From Acidobacteriaceae bacterium (lineage in GTDB: Bacteria > Acidobacteriota > Terriglobia > Terriglobales > Acidobacteriaceae): a stretch of DNA of 44,798 nt. Positions 8,511 through 17,087 of the stretch are shown in pieces (the stretch's first letter is position 1; each line of letters begins with the position of its first letter). The stretch is from the NCBI GenBank assembly GCA_003132405.1, contig PKXQ01000143.1, positions 1 to 44,798 of the forward strand, in the 5' to 3' direction. Under the pieces are notes generated by a model. The model saw nothing but the letters and a program-made list of their open reading frames with translations. It was not told the DNA's origin and made no database searches. A program made the position numbers and the translations under genes.

Positions 8511-9989
8511 CTACGATTGAGAGGAGCCAACAACGGGGGCCGTGGTCAAATATTCGTCGATGGCCTTTGCCGCTCTGCGACCGGCTCCCATGGCGAGGAT
8601 TACTGTTGCGCCGCCTGTAACAATATCGCCGCCGGCAAAGACTCCTTTACGCGATGTTTTCTGCGTCGTCGCGTCGGCTTCGATGTAACCTCGCTTGTTC
8701 GTGCTGAGGCCGGGCGTCGTGCTCTGCACGATCGGATTCGCCGTGGTTCCAATCGCCATCACCGCCACGGAGAGCGGCAAATCATATTCCGAGCCTTCAA
8801 CCGCGATCGGGCGACGCCGGCCTGAAGCGTCAGGTTCTCCGAGTTGCATTTTGAGGCAGCGTGCGGCGGTGAGCCAGCCTCTTCCGTCCGAGAGAAATTC
8901 GATGGGCGCGGTTAACACGTGGAATTCGATCCCTTCTTCTTTGGCGTGTTTCACTTCTTCGGCGCGCGCGGGCATTTCGGCTTCGCTGCGCCGGTAGAGG
9001 ACGTAGGCTTTCCGCGCTCCCAGCCGCAAGGCCGACCGGATCGCATCGAGCGCAGTGTTTCCGCCTCCGATCACCGCGACGTCTTTGCCGCGGAAATCGA
9101 GGATCGGCTCGTCATATTTCGGAAATTCGTAAGCGTGCATGAGATTGATGCGCGTCAAGAATTCGTTAGCCGAGTAGACGCCGTTGAGGTGCTCACCCGG
9201 AATGCCCATGAACTGCGGCAAGCCGGCGCCGGTGCCGATAAATACCGCATCGTAACCCTCTTCTTCGAGCAGTTCGTCAATTGTCACCGTGCGTCCGACG
9301 ACGACATCGGTTTCGAATTCGACGCCCATCGCGCGCATGTAGTCGACTTGCTGGCGAATGATTTTTTTCGGTAAGCGAAACTCAGGTATGCCATAGACGA
9401 GGACGCCACCGACTTCGTGCAGTGCCTCGAAAACGTGAACGGCGTGGCCTTTCTGCACCAGGTCGCCCGCGGCGGTCAGCCCCGAAGGCCCGCTGCCGAC
9501 GATCGCAACTTTTTTCCCGGTTGGTGGTGCTTTCACAATGGTGGTGATGTCGAAGTGTTGTTGCTCATAGTCGGCGACGAAACGCTCGAGATATCCGATG
9601 CCGAGCGATTCGCCTTTTTTCTTCAGCAGGCAAGCGCCTTCGCAGTGATCTTCCTGCGGGCAGACGCGTCCGGTGACTGCAGGCAATACATTGTCTTCGC
9701 GAATCTTCGCTGCCGCGGCCATGAAGTCACCGGCCACGATTAACTGCACGAAGTCTTTGACCTTCACGCCAACCGGACAATCGTGCGTGCATGTCGGCTT
9801 GGCGCATTCGAGGCAGCGGATGGCTTCCTGCCGCGCCAACTCCGCCGAGTAGCCGAGGTTGACTTCGGTGAATTGCTGGGCTCGCAACGACGGCGCCTGC
9901 TCCGGCATGTGCAGGCGTGGCATCTTGATGCGCTCGCGATTTGGCACCAGATTCTTCGACTTCCATTTTTCTGACACTTTTTCCGTCAT
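8511..9989 (-). CDS. nfnB: NADPH-dependent oxidoreductase large subunit (NfnB / GltD-like)
   Basis: This 492-residue flavoprotein has an N-terminal iron-sulfur domain (Cys59, Cys62, Cys67, Cys71, and a second CPQEDHCEGACL group). Two nucleotide-binding Rossmann motifs follow, VAIVGSGPSGLTAAGDL for FAD and VAVIGGGNTALDAIRSALRLG-type for NADPH. This is the architecture of the glutamate synthase small subunit and of NfnB. The ATG at 9989 overlaps the stop of the upstream gene as ATGA, giving translational coupling; an in-frame start at 10010 is less likely. The partner gene is an NfnA-type subunit and no glutamate synthase large subunit is present. The pair therefore most likely forms a ferredoxin:NADP oxidoreductase (transhydrogenase) complex rather than GltBD. 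Homologues are often labelled gltA. Confidence 0.85.
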   Translation of the reverse strand: MTEKVSEKWKSKNLVPNRERIKMPRLHMPEQAPSLRAQQFTEVNLGYSAELARQEAIRCLECAKPTCTHDCPVGVKVKDFVQLIVAGDFMAAAAKIREDNVLPAVTGRVCPQEDHCEGACLLKKKGESLGIGYLERFVADYEQQHFDITTIVKAPPTGKKVAIVGSGPSGLTAAGDLVQKGHAVHVFEALHEVGGVLVYGIPEFRLPKKIIRQQVDYMRAMGVEFETDVVVGRTVTIDELLEEEGYDAVFIGTGAGLPQFMGIPGEHLNGVYSANEFLTRINLMHAYEFPKYDEPILDFRGKDVAVIGGGNTALDAIRSALRLGARKAYVLYRRSEAEMPARAEEVKHAKEEGIEFHVLTAPIEFLSDGRGWLTAARCLKMQLGEPDASGRRRPIAVEGSEYDLPLSVAVMAIGTTANPIVQSTTPGLSTNKRGYIEADATTQKTSRKGVFAGGDIVTGGATVILAMGAGRRAAKAIDEYLTTAPVVGSSQS

Positions 9990-10888
9990 CGCTTCGTCAC
10001 CAGGGCGCATCCGGCCATTGCCGCTTCTGTGGGAGCTTCGCTCGCTTCCCGTTTCTTCGCTTCAATTTCCTGCCGATACTGATCCATCGATCGCTTCTCC
10101 GCGTCGCGATACATGGCATTGCGTTGCACCAGGACAGCAAAGTCGACACGATGCGCGTCGAACTCCGGGCCATCGACGCAGGCGAATTCGCTCTTGCCTT
10201 CGACCAGCACGCGGCAGCCGCCGCACATGCCGGTGCCGTCGATCATGATGGGATTGAGGCTGACCATGGTGCGGATCTGCTCCTTGCGCGTCATCTCGGC
10301 CACTGCTCTCATCATTGGAATGGGACCGACGGCCAAGACCAGATCGATGCGGGTTCCATTCTCGATCAATTGGCGCAGCTTGTCGGTGACTAACCCTTTG
10401 TCGGCGTAACTGCCGTCGTCGGTTGTGACGAAGACTGTGTCGCTTACGCCGCGCATTTCGTCTTCGAGAATGACGAGATCTTTATTGCGTCCGCCGAGGA
10501 TTGAGATCACGCGATTGCCGGCGCGCTTCATCGCCGCAGCCGTGGGATAGGCCATTGCCGTGCCTACCCCGCCGCCGATCGTAACCACCGTGCCGTAACA
10601 TGCGATCTCTGAGGGCTTGCCGAGCGGACCTACGATATCCATGATGCTGTCGCCGGTTTCGAGCGAATTGAGCAGATGAGTGGTCTTGCCGATGGATTGC
10701 ACCACGATGTTGACGGTGCCGCGCTCGGGGTCGGAGCGCTCGATGGTCAGAGGAATGCGCTCGCCATTCTCGCGAATCCGAACAATCACAAATTGTCCGG
10801 GCCGCTGTTTGCGCGCGATCCGCGGCGCCTCGATTGTGAAGCGCTTGATCCCAGGAGCAATGAATTCTGCATTAACGATTTTGAACAC
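9986..10888 (-). CDS. nfnA: NfnA-type FAD / [2Fe-2S] subunit (sulfide dehydrogenase/PyrK-like)
   Basis: This 300-residue protein has a ferredoxin-reductase fold: an N-terminal FAD-binding barrel (PGQFVIVRIRENGERIPLTI), a central NAD-binding region with VVTIGGGVGTAMAYP, and a C-terminal [2Fe-2S] site. The cluster site reads DGTGMCGGCRVL...FACVDG, three cysteines (about 222, 225, 236) preceded by an aspartate. The known NfnA small subunits use three Cys and one Asp for this cluster, which supports the assignment. The gene is first in a two-gene unit and its stop overlaps the nfnB start. In known NfnAB complexes electron bifurcation couples NADH, NADPH and ferredoxin; the same role here is inferred from the pairing. 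Confidence 0.85.
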   Translation of the reverse strand: MFKIVNAEFIAPGIKRFTIEAPRIARKQRPGQFVIVRIRENGERIPLTIERSDPERGTVNIVVQSIGKTTHLLNSLETGDSIMDIVGPLGKPSEIACYGTVVTIGGGVGTAMAYPTAAAMKRAGNRVISILGGRNKDLVILEDEMRGVSDTVFVTTDDGSYADKGLVTDKLRQLIENGTRIDLVLAVGPIPMMRAVAEMTRKEQIRTMVSLNPIMIDGTGMCGGCRVLVEGKSEFACVDGPEFDAHRVDFAVLVQRNAMYRDAEKRSMDQYRQEIEAKKREASEAPTEAAMAGCALVTKR

Positions 10889-11155
10889 GGAACCTCCCCA
10901 TCGCGGTGCTCGTCTACTACTTCCATTGTCCCGAGGATGTCGGCCCGGGGGCTGTGATTGGCATCACTAAGAGGTGTGCTGGCGAGCCAACGGGCGCGAA
11001 GCCGCTGAGGGGGCCGGATCTGGCGTCTTTCAACATTGAGACACGGAGACACAGAGAAATCGGATTCGGGGCAACCTCATCCGTTGGCCTGTCGCAGGAT
11101 TTAATTTCTCCCTGCGGCTCTGTGGCTAGAAAAAGCTAAATGCAATCGCGCAATT
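10889..11155. other. Intergenic region with decayed inverted repeat
   Basis: No gene is supported here. Between 11038 and 11131 a segment like GACACGGAGACACAGAGAAA faces an imperfect complement (ATTTCTCCCTGCGGCTCTGT). This looks like a degenerate copy of a dispersed intergenic repeat. The nfnA promoter should lie in the left half, but no convincing boxes were found. Confidence 0.4.
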
Positions 11156-11401
11156 CTATTGCGCGCTGGTGATGCCCAGGTAGCTGTTCACGAGCTCGAC
11201 CGGCAGGCTGAGCGTGCTTGCGATCTGGGGTACCTGCTGGCCCTGCTGGTAGAGTTGCGTGACTTGTTGTGACTGACTCAAAGTCACCGTATCAGAATGG
11301 TTCGTGGCTGGTTGAGTCCGCTGAGGTGGGGCCGGATTCGAGGAAGCGTTGACGGCAGCGACCGATGCGGGCAATGGCGAATTGGATATGGAGATACTCA
11401 T
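11156..11401 (-). CDS. Small conserved-looking protein with helix-turn-helix-like C-terminus
   Basis: This 81-residue protein starts at ATG 11401, with GGAAAGG eight bases upstream; a GTG three codons earlier would overlap that ribosome site. The N-terminal half is disordered (Ser/Asn/Pro/Gln-rich). The C-terminal half, VTLSQSQQVTQLYQQGQQVP then QIASTLSLPVELVNSYLGI, has the spacing of a small helix-turn-helix of the kind seen in resolvase tails and sigma region 4 (Q-GQ-V-QIA--L-L). It may be a DNA-binding or protein-interaction peptide. It stands alone between nfnA and an oppositely read protease gene. The exact function is unknown. Confidence 0.65.
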   Translation of the reverse strand: MSISISNSPLPASVAAVNASSNPAPPQRTQPATNHSDTVTLSQSQQVTQLYQQGQQVPQIASTLSLPVELVNSYLGITSAQ

Positions 11402-11586
11402 GAGAAGCACCTTTCCTCATACACCTAAGAAGATCGGCGGGGCCGGAGTCTTCGCATCAGGCGAAATTGACTGCATCCTGGCAAGAACCGACGGCGCGAT
11501 CATTCCGAAGAGGGAATTACGACAATATGGGAAGGAGATTCGATGCCGCCCCGCTGCCAAACTTTCCTTCGAATTAAAATAAATGT

Positions 11587-12462
11587 ATGCAGAACGCGGC
11601 CCCGGTAGACCTCGCGGTGCTTGCGCTGGAACTCGCGCCCGCCGCTTTGTTCGGGTTTGCCGGAGAGCGAGTTGGGCGGGCGTGCGAGCGCTGGCCGGCA
11701 ACACTCCGTACTTTATTGCCTGCCGTCTGCGCTGTGGCTTATGTTTTGATTTCGGCGGCGCACCATATCTTTTCCTGGAAGTGGTGCGCTCTCTACGCGG
11801 TGTTGCCCGTGGCGATTGCGTGGTTGCTCGGACAGGCTGCGAACGCCGACCCTCAGCAGCGCGGGAATTGGCGGGATGCTCTCGTTCTTCTTCCGCTGGG
11901 GCTGGCAATTGATTTGCGCTGGCTTGAGCCGGCGTGGCCGGCCGGTCTGGCAGGCCTCGGGAAACTGCTTGTGGTCGATGCGGCGCTGTATGGATTCGTG
12001 GCGATCCGACGGCTGACCGGAACCGGCTTTGACTTTCACTTCCGTTGGAGCGATTGGAAAACTGGTCTGCGCGAACTGGTTTTCTTTGCGCCTTTAGTCG
12101 TCGGGTTGGGACTGGCGCTTGGGTTTCTCCATCCTCACCGCGACGTGCTCCAGTTCTCGATGATTTACAAGTGGATTTATATTTTCATTTTTGTTGCCGT
12201 TCCAGAAGAACTTTACTTTCGCGCCTGGGTGCAGAATCTGCTGGAACGTCGCGTGGGGCGCCGGGCCGCGCTTTGCATCACGGCAGTTTTGTTTGGCCTC
12301 TCGCATTTTAATAAACGCTCGACGCACTTTAACTGGACGTACGTCTTCCTCGCGAGCATTGCCGGAATCTTCTACGGGCGGGCTTGGCGCGAGCAGCGCC
12401 GCTTGCCGGCCTCGGCCATCACACACGCCAGCGTTGACGCTATTTGGACATTCTGGTTTTAA
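11587..12462 (+). CDS. CPBP-family intramembrane metalloprotease (Abi/CAAX-like)
   Basis: This 291-residue polytopic membrane protein has about eight hydrophobic segments. It carries the complete CPBP signature: EELYFR (Glu207, Glu208, Arg212), FGLSH (His240) and a final ITHASVD (His280). These Glu/His residues form the metalloprotease site in Rce1-type enzymes. ATG 11587 has only a weak upstream ribosome site. A second, divergent CPBP-like gene follows 53 bases downstream on the same strand, so the two are probably co-transcribed. Family members process prenylated proteins or bacteriocin-like peptides or act in immunity; the substrate here is unknown. Confidence 0.85.
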   Translation: MQNAAPVDLAVLALELAPAALFGFAGERVGRACERWPATLRTLLPAVCAVAYVLISAAHHIFSWKWCALYAVLPVAIAWLLGQAANADPQQRGNWRDALVLLPLGLAIDLRWLEPAWPAGLAGLGKLLVVDAALYGFVAIRRLTGTGFDFHFRWSDWKTGLRELVFFAPLVVGLGLALGFLHPHRDVLQFSMIYKWIYIFIFVAVPEELYFRAWVQNLLERRVGRRAALCITAVLFGLSHFNKRSTHFNWTYVFLASIAGIFYGRAWREQRRLPASAITHASVDAIWTFWF

Positions 12463-12515
12463 CTCGCTCGGCTTTTGACTCGCGGCGGCGAAGACGAAAT
12501 GTAAAGATAGTCACG

Positions 12516-13202
12516 ATGGCCGTGAAGTCAAAACCTTTTCCGGCGGAGCTCACAGCCTCGCGCCGCCTGTTCGTCTGGGCCCAGATCGTAATCGTCCTCG
12601 TGCTACTCGAGTTCGCGCTGTGGGCGTCGACCACGCACATGCGAAACCGCTGGGCGGTTGTCGCAGCAACCACGTTAATCGTTCTGGTCGCGGTCAATGT
12701 GCTGATCGATCCGTCGCCTCGGTCGTCGTTCGCACGACTCGGCCTCGGATTCCCCAAAGCGCCCGGCGCCGGAGCCGTGCTGGGCCTGGGTTTCGCGGCG
12801 TTGCTTCTCATGGTGATTCCGGTGCGCTGGATCGGTGGCCAGATTCCGGCCAATCCAGCATGGTTTCCCAATTTGCCGTCGGTTTGGGGCTATGCGCTGT
12901 GGGCCCTAATGCAGGAATTCATTCTGCAATCATTTTTCTTCAACCGCTTTGAAGAACTCTATGGAAGCTCGCCCGCCGTCTGGATCGCGTCGTCGCTCTT
13001 CGCCGCCGTGCATCTGCCCAGCCCGGTTCTTACGACAGCAACCCTGATCGGCGCGCTCTTTTTCTGTGAGATGTTTCGGCGCTATCGCAGCCTTTATCCG
13101 ATCGCCCTCGTCCACGCCATGCTCGGATTGGCCATTGGCCTGGTTGTGCCTGACAGCCTGCTGCATCACATGCGAGTGGGAATTGGGTATTTGCAATATT
13201 GA
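12516..13202 (+). CDS. CPBP-like membrane protein with altered active-site motif
   Basis: This 228-residue membrane protein runs from ATG 12516. A TTG start at 12444 would overlap the previous gene and adds a charged, unlikely N-terminus. Around residue 133 it reads MQEFILQSFFFNR where CPBP enzymes have EExxxR, so the first Glu is Gln133 and the Arg is Gln. FAAVHLP (His166) and a later LVHAMLG (His) keep the other two motifs. It may be a weak, altered or non-catalytic paralogue working with the intact protease upstream. The C-terminal stop is only 14 bases from the stop of a convergent ABC permease gene. Confidence 0.75.
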   Translation: MAVKSKPFPAELTASRRLFVWAQIVIVLVLLEFALWASTTHMRNRWAVVAATTLIVLVAVNVLIDPSPRSSFARLGLGFPKAPGAGAVLGLGFAALLLMVIPVRWIGGQIPANPAWFPNLPSVWGYALWALMQEFILQSFFFNRFEELYGSSPAVWIASSLFAAVHLPSPVLTTATLIGALFFCEMFRRYRSLYPIALVHAMLGLAIGLVVPDSLLHHMRVGIGYLQY

Positions 13203-13216
13203 AAAAGCCGAGAAAA

Positions 13217-13987
13217 CTAGCTAACAGACTTGGCGTGAAACTGGCGCAATCCTACCGCAAGAAACAGCACATCAAAGATCGTCAACACGATCAGCACGGC
13301 AAGTACGGGAAGGTGCGGAAACTGAGGGACGAGCGTTCCACGCAAGCCCTCGCTTGCGTAAACGAGCGGATTGATGAGAACAACTTTCTGCAGGATGGGA
13401 AAATGTCCGAGCGCGCTCCACGGATAATAGGTGCAGCCAAAAAAGATCATTGGGGTCAGAACCATGCTGAACATTAATCCGATGTGCGTCTGATTGACAC
13501 TGCAGCCTAGCGCCAGTCCGCCACAGGCCGAAAACAGCGCCACCAGCACCGTTACACACGCAAAGCGCAGCGGTGAACTCAAGTTAAACTCCACTCCCGG
13601 ACGCAGCAAAAGCCACGCCATCGGAATGACCGCCAAACCTGCTGCAAGCGCTTGCAGCGCGCCGAAGAAAACTTTTTCAATCGCCAGCCACGAGATATTG
13701 ATCGGAGCGAGCAGGCGGTCTTCGATCTCGCGAGTGAATTGAAACTCGGCGATCAGAGGCATCGCGACCGCCCACACGCCCGTGAACACCATGCTGATCG
13801 CCATTATCCCGGGCAATAGCAGACTCTTGTACGCCGCGGGCATGTAGCCGCTCGACACCATGACGCGGCCGAAAATAAACACGAACATCATTGGCTGCAG
13901 AAAAGTTTGCAGTATCAAAGGAACAAAGTTGCGGCGGGCGACGTGAGCATCGCGCCCCAGGAGTGCCAGAAAAGTCGTCCAGTTCAA
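13217..13987 (-). CDS. ABC-2 type transport permease
   Basis: This is a 256-residue permease with six predicted hydrophobic helices. The start is most likely TTG 13987, which overlaps the TGA of the upstream ATPase gene and sits about 9 bases after AAGGAG. Longer in-frame starts inside the ATPase gene lack support. The sequence shows ABC-2 family features: an amphipathic N-terminus (LLGRDAHVARRNFVPLILQT), a cytoplasmic loop with FQFTREIEDRLLAPI, and a helix ending in NPLVYASEGLRG. With its ATPase it forms an exporter of the drug/lipid/polysaccharide type; the substrate cannot be told. Confidence 0.88.
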   Translation of the reverse strand: MNWTTFLALLGRDAHVARRNFVPLILQTFLQPMMFVFIFGRVMVSSGYMPAAYKSLLLPGIMAISMVFTGVWAVAMPLIAEFQFTREIEDRLLAPINISWLAIEKVFFGALQALAAGLAVIPMAWLLLRPGVEFNLSSPLRFACVTVLVALFSACGGLALGCSVNQTHIGLMFSMVLTPMIFFGCTYYPWSALGHFPILQKVVLINPLVYASEGLRGTLVPQFPHLPVLAVLIVLTIFDVLFLAVGLRQFHAKSVS

Positions 13988-15009
13988 TCGCGCAAGCTCC
14001 TTCCCGTGTGGTGCAGAAAAAGATTTTCCAGGCTCGGTTCCGAGATATGCACATCGCACAATTCGACTGACGCGGCAGAGGCAAGACTTGCGATCTCGCC
14101 GACCAGCGAGCCTCCGCGATCGGCGTAGACGTCGGCGGAATTCTCGTTATTCGCGATCGGGCGAACTTCTCTCACGCCCGCCAGCCTTTGCAGGCGCTGC
14201 AACATCTCCGGCGAGTGCTGGCCGAAACGCAGCCGCAGCAGATAGCCGCCCGGAACCGACGCCTTCAACTCCGCCGGTGTTCCCAGGGCGATATTTTTCC
14301 CGTGATCGATGATGGCCAGGCGCTGGCATAACGCGTCGGCCTCTTCCATGTTGTGCGTAGTCAGAAGAACTGTTTTGCCGCTCTGGTTGTATTCGCGGAT
14401 GATCTCCCAGAGCAGCAATCGCGTCTGCGGGTCGAGGCCGGCGCTTGGTTCATCCAGGAAAAGTACCTGCGGATCGTGCATCATGGCGCGGGCAATCGCG
14501 AGGCGCTGCATCATGCCGCCAGAAAATCCGCGCACCATCTGGTCAGCGCGGTCGGTGAGTTTGAATCGCTCCAGCAGTGTGGTCGCCCGTTCCGTCCGCT
14601 CGTGGGAGTCGATGCCAAAATATGCTCCATGGAAGAGCAGGATCTCGCGAGCGGTGAGAGTGAAGTCAAGGTTCGGACGCTGCTGTACCACGCCGATCAG
14701 GCGCTTGACGGCAACTTGCTCCGCCCACACGTCGTGCTCGCCAATCCACGCCTGGCCGCTGGTTGGCCGCACGCGCGTGGTGAGAATTCCTACGGTCGTC
14801 GATTTGCCGGCGCCGTTTGGTCCGAGCAATCCGAAGATTTCTCCGGGCAAGACTTCGAGAGAGATGCCATCGAGCGCAACGATCTGCGGCTTGGGCTGTT
14901 TGTTGCCCTTGCCGCGCGCTGCGCTGAAACCAAAACCTCCGCCGGAAGCGAGCGGCGGCGGCGAGGTGTAGGTCTTGCGTAAATCCCGAGTTCGAATGCC
15001 AGTCGACAT
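13984..15009 (-). CDS. ABC transporter ATP-binding protein
   Basis: This 341-residue ATPase starts at ATG 15009 (an in-frame start at 15072 is possible but adds an unrelated segment). It has Walker A GPNGAGKST, signature FSGGM, Walker B VLFLDEP and switch H in LLTTHN. It belongs to the DrrA/ABC-2 exporter group, with a C-terminal extension (residues ~230-341) typical of that group. A Gly/Pro-rich insertion (SPPPLASGGGFGFSAARGKG) lies between the N-terminal strand and the nucleotide-binding core. The gene is immediately upstream of and overlapping its permease, so the two are translationally coupled. Confidence 0.9.
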   Translation of the reverse strand: MSTGIRTRDLRKTYTSPPPLASGGGFGFSAARGKGNKQPKPQIVALDGISLEVLPGEIFGLLGPNGAGKSTTVGILTTRVRPTSGQAWIGEHDVWAEQVAVKRLIGVVQQRPNLDFTLTAREILLFHGAYFGIDSHERTERATTLLERFKLTDRADQMVRGFSGGMMQRLAIARAMMHDPQVLFLDEPSAGLDPQTRLLLWEIIREYNQSGKTVLLTTHNMEEADALCQRLAIIDHGKNIALGTPAELKASVPGGYLLRLRFGQHSPEMLQRLQRLAGVREVRPIANNENSADVYADRGGSLVGEIASLASAASVELCDVHISEPSLENLFLHHTGRSLRD

Positions 15010-15178
15010 GCCGATTCCGTAAGGCGGAGCTCTCTGCGTCAGAAAAGATTGCGATAAGGATATCAAAGCCAACCGCCCTCCGCTGTCGTGATCGCGCTCT
15101 GATGCCTAGACAGGCTGATATATTCAATTTTGCAGTTTTCTGAATAGCTGCGGACGAAAACGGGTAGGTGGAGGAAGA

Positions 15179-17065
15179 ATGGGCTCAGGTTGTAGGCGTA
15201 GGATCTTTTTCTGTCTCGCAATTGTCTTATCGATATCCATTTCAGGTTTCGCAGCAGATGCCCCGACCATCACGCTTTCTGTCGATGCATCGGATGCGCC
15301 GCGCAAAATGTTTCACGCGCAACTGCGCATTCCGGCCAAGCCGGGAACGCTGACTCTCTACTATCCGAAATGGATTCCCGGCGAACACGGGCCGACCGGT
15401 CCGATCACGGATTTGACGGGGCTAAAATTTACGGCTAGTGGAAAAACACTGGCGTGGCGGCGCGATCTGCTGGACGGATTTACTTTTCACGTTGAAGTTC
15501 CGGCGGGCGAAAACGAAGTCGTCGCGAGTCTGGACTATGCTTCGGCCGCGTCAGACGAGCCGGGATACAGCTCCTCGGTCTCCGCGACCGAAAAGTTGTA
15601 CATCCTCAGTTGGAACACGCTGCTGCTTTATCCCGCCGGCTATGGCTCCGATCAGTTGACTTATAGCGCGAGCCTGCGGCTGCCCACGGGATGGAAGTTT
15701 GGGACGTCGCTGCATGTGGTCACGCAGGCAAATAATGAGGTTAAGTTTGCGCCCGTGTCGCTGACCATGCTGGTCGATGGTCCTGTGCTCACGGGCGAAT
15801 ACATGAAGGTCATGCCGCTGACGGCGGCCGGCGAGAATCCTCCCGCCGAACTTGATGTTGCGGCGGACAGCGCGGCGGCGCTCGACGCTCCCGCGGAAGT
15901 CTGGGAACATTATCGAAACTTAGTGAAGCAAGCGGGAATTCTTTTTGGCGCGCATCATTACACCGGTTACCACTTCCTGCTCACGCTGAGCGATCACGTC
16001 GCGCATTTCGGCTTGGAGCATCACGAATCGAATGACAGCCGCGTCGATGAGCGCTCGCTGATCGAAGAAGATGGACGAAAACTGGCGTCTGGCCTTCTGC
16101 CGCATGAATACGTGCATTCGTGGAATGGAAAATATCGCCGACCTGCCGATCTTGCCACGCCCGATTATGAACAGCCCATGCAAACCGACTTGCTGTGGGT
16201 GTATGAGGGACTGACGTCGTATCTGGGAGACATGCTCTCTGCCCGCAGCGGAGAGCGCACTCCCTCGTTTGCGCGCGATGAACTGGCGCTGATGGCGGCA
16301 GACTTGGATCATCGTTCGGGCCGCACCTGGCGCAATCTGCAAGACACAGCTGACGGCGTCCCTACCATGCAAACGGCTCCCAAGGCCTGGGAAGATTATC
16401 GCCGCCCTGTCGATTATTACGATGAAGACGTGCTCAATTGGTTGTGGGTCGATGTGATCATCCGCCAGCAAAGCAACGGCGCAAAGTCTTTGGACGACTT
16501 CTGCAAACTGTTTTATGGAGCGCCCAGCGGCCCGCCCGCGGTGAAGACTTATACGTTCGATGACATCGTCAACGCGCTGAACCAGATTGCGCCTTACGAC
16601 TGGCGCGGATTCTGGAACGAGCGGCTTTCAAATCATGGCCCGGGCGCTCCGCTCGGCGGCATCGAAGCCAGCGGATGGAAACTCGTCTATGACGAAAATC
16701 CTTCGGAAGCCAATCGCGCGCAGGATCCCAGCGGGAAAACGATCCACGCGCACTATTCGGTGGGATTGATGGTCGCAGCCGATGGCATCGTTCGCGATAC
16801 GGTCGAAGGAATGATCGGCGCAAAATCCGGCATCGGGCCGGGGATGAAGATTATCGCGGTCAACGGGCACAGCTTTTCACCCGACATCTGGCACGACGCG
16901 ATTGTGGCGGCCAAAACCAGCCGATCGCCAATTGAGCTCATTGTCGAAAACACGGAATATTTCCGCGTGATCAAGCTTGATTATCACGGCGGCGAAAAGT
17001 TTCCGCATCTGGTGCGGGATGATTCGAAGCCGGATTTGCTGACGGAGATTTATAGGGCGAAGTAA
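15179..17065 (+). CDS. Secreted M61-family metallopeptidase with PDZ domain
   Basis: This 628-residue exported protein starts at ATG 15179 behind GGAGGAAGA. The signal peptide is GSGCRRRIFFCLAIVLSISI, ending at GFAADA. An N-terminal beta-domain (IPAKPGTLTLYYPKWIPGEH) is followed by the gluzincin catalytic domain with HEYVH (His309, Glu310, His313) and the third zinc ligand in WVYEGLTSYLG (Glu343). The C-terminal ~90 residues form a PDZ-like module (VGLMVAADGIVRDTVEGMIG, GMKIIAVNGHSF). This is the layout of M61 glycyl aminopeptidases. It probably trims peptides in the periplasm or outside the cell. It is transcribed away from the ABC exporter; co-function is only a guess. Confidence 0.92.
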   Translation: MGSGCRRRIFFCLAIVLSISISGFAADAPTITLSVDASDAPRKMFHAQLRIPAKPGTLTLYYPKWIPGEHGPTGPITDLTGLKFTASGKTLAWRRDLLDGFTFHVEVPAGENEVVASLDYASAASDEPGYSSSVSATEKLYILSWNTLLLYPAGYGSDQLTYSASLRLPTGWKFGTSLHVVTQANNEVKFAPVSLTMLVDGPVLTGEYMKVMPLTAAGENPPAELDVAADSAAALDAPAEVWEHYRNLVKQAGILFGAHHYTGYHFLLTLSDHVAHFGLEHHESNDSRVDERSLIEEDGRKLASGLLPHEYVHSWNGKYRRPADLATPDYEQPMQTDLLWVYEGLTSYLGDMLSARSGERTPSFARDELALMAADLDHRSGRTWRNLQDTADGVPTMQTAPKAWEDYRRPVDYYDEDVLNWLWVDVIIRQQSNGAKSLDDFCKLFYGAPSGPPAVKTYTFDDIVNALNQIAPYDWRGFWNERLSNHGPGAPLGGIEASGWKLVYDENPSEANRAQDPSGKTIHAHYSVGLMVAADGIVRDTVEGMIGAKSGIGPGMKIIAVNGHSFSPDIWHDAIVAAKTSRSPIELIVENTEYFRVIKLDYHGGEKFPHLVRDDSKPDLLTEIYRAK

Positions 17066-17070
17066 GTTGG

Positions 17071-17085
17071 CTGAGCCATGCTCAG
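17071..17085. terminator. Short hairpin between convergent genes
   Basis: CTGAGC-CAT-GCTCAG is a perfect 6-base stem with a 3-base loop, sitting between the stops at 17065 and 17088. It lacks a T-run, so it may be a weak terminator or a pausing structure. Confidence 0.4.
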
Positions 17086-17087
17086 AT

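Noticed and set aside
8511..10888. Glutamate synthase (GltBD) call for the oxidoreductase pair
   Set aside because: No large GltB subunit is present, and the partner has the three-Cys-plus-Asp cluster site of NfnA.
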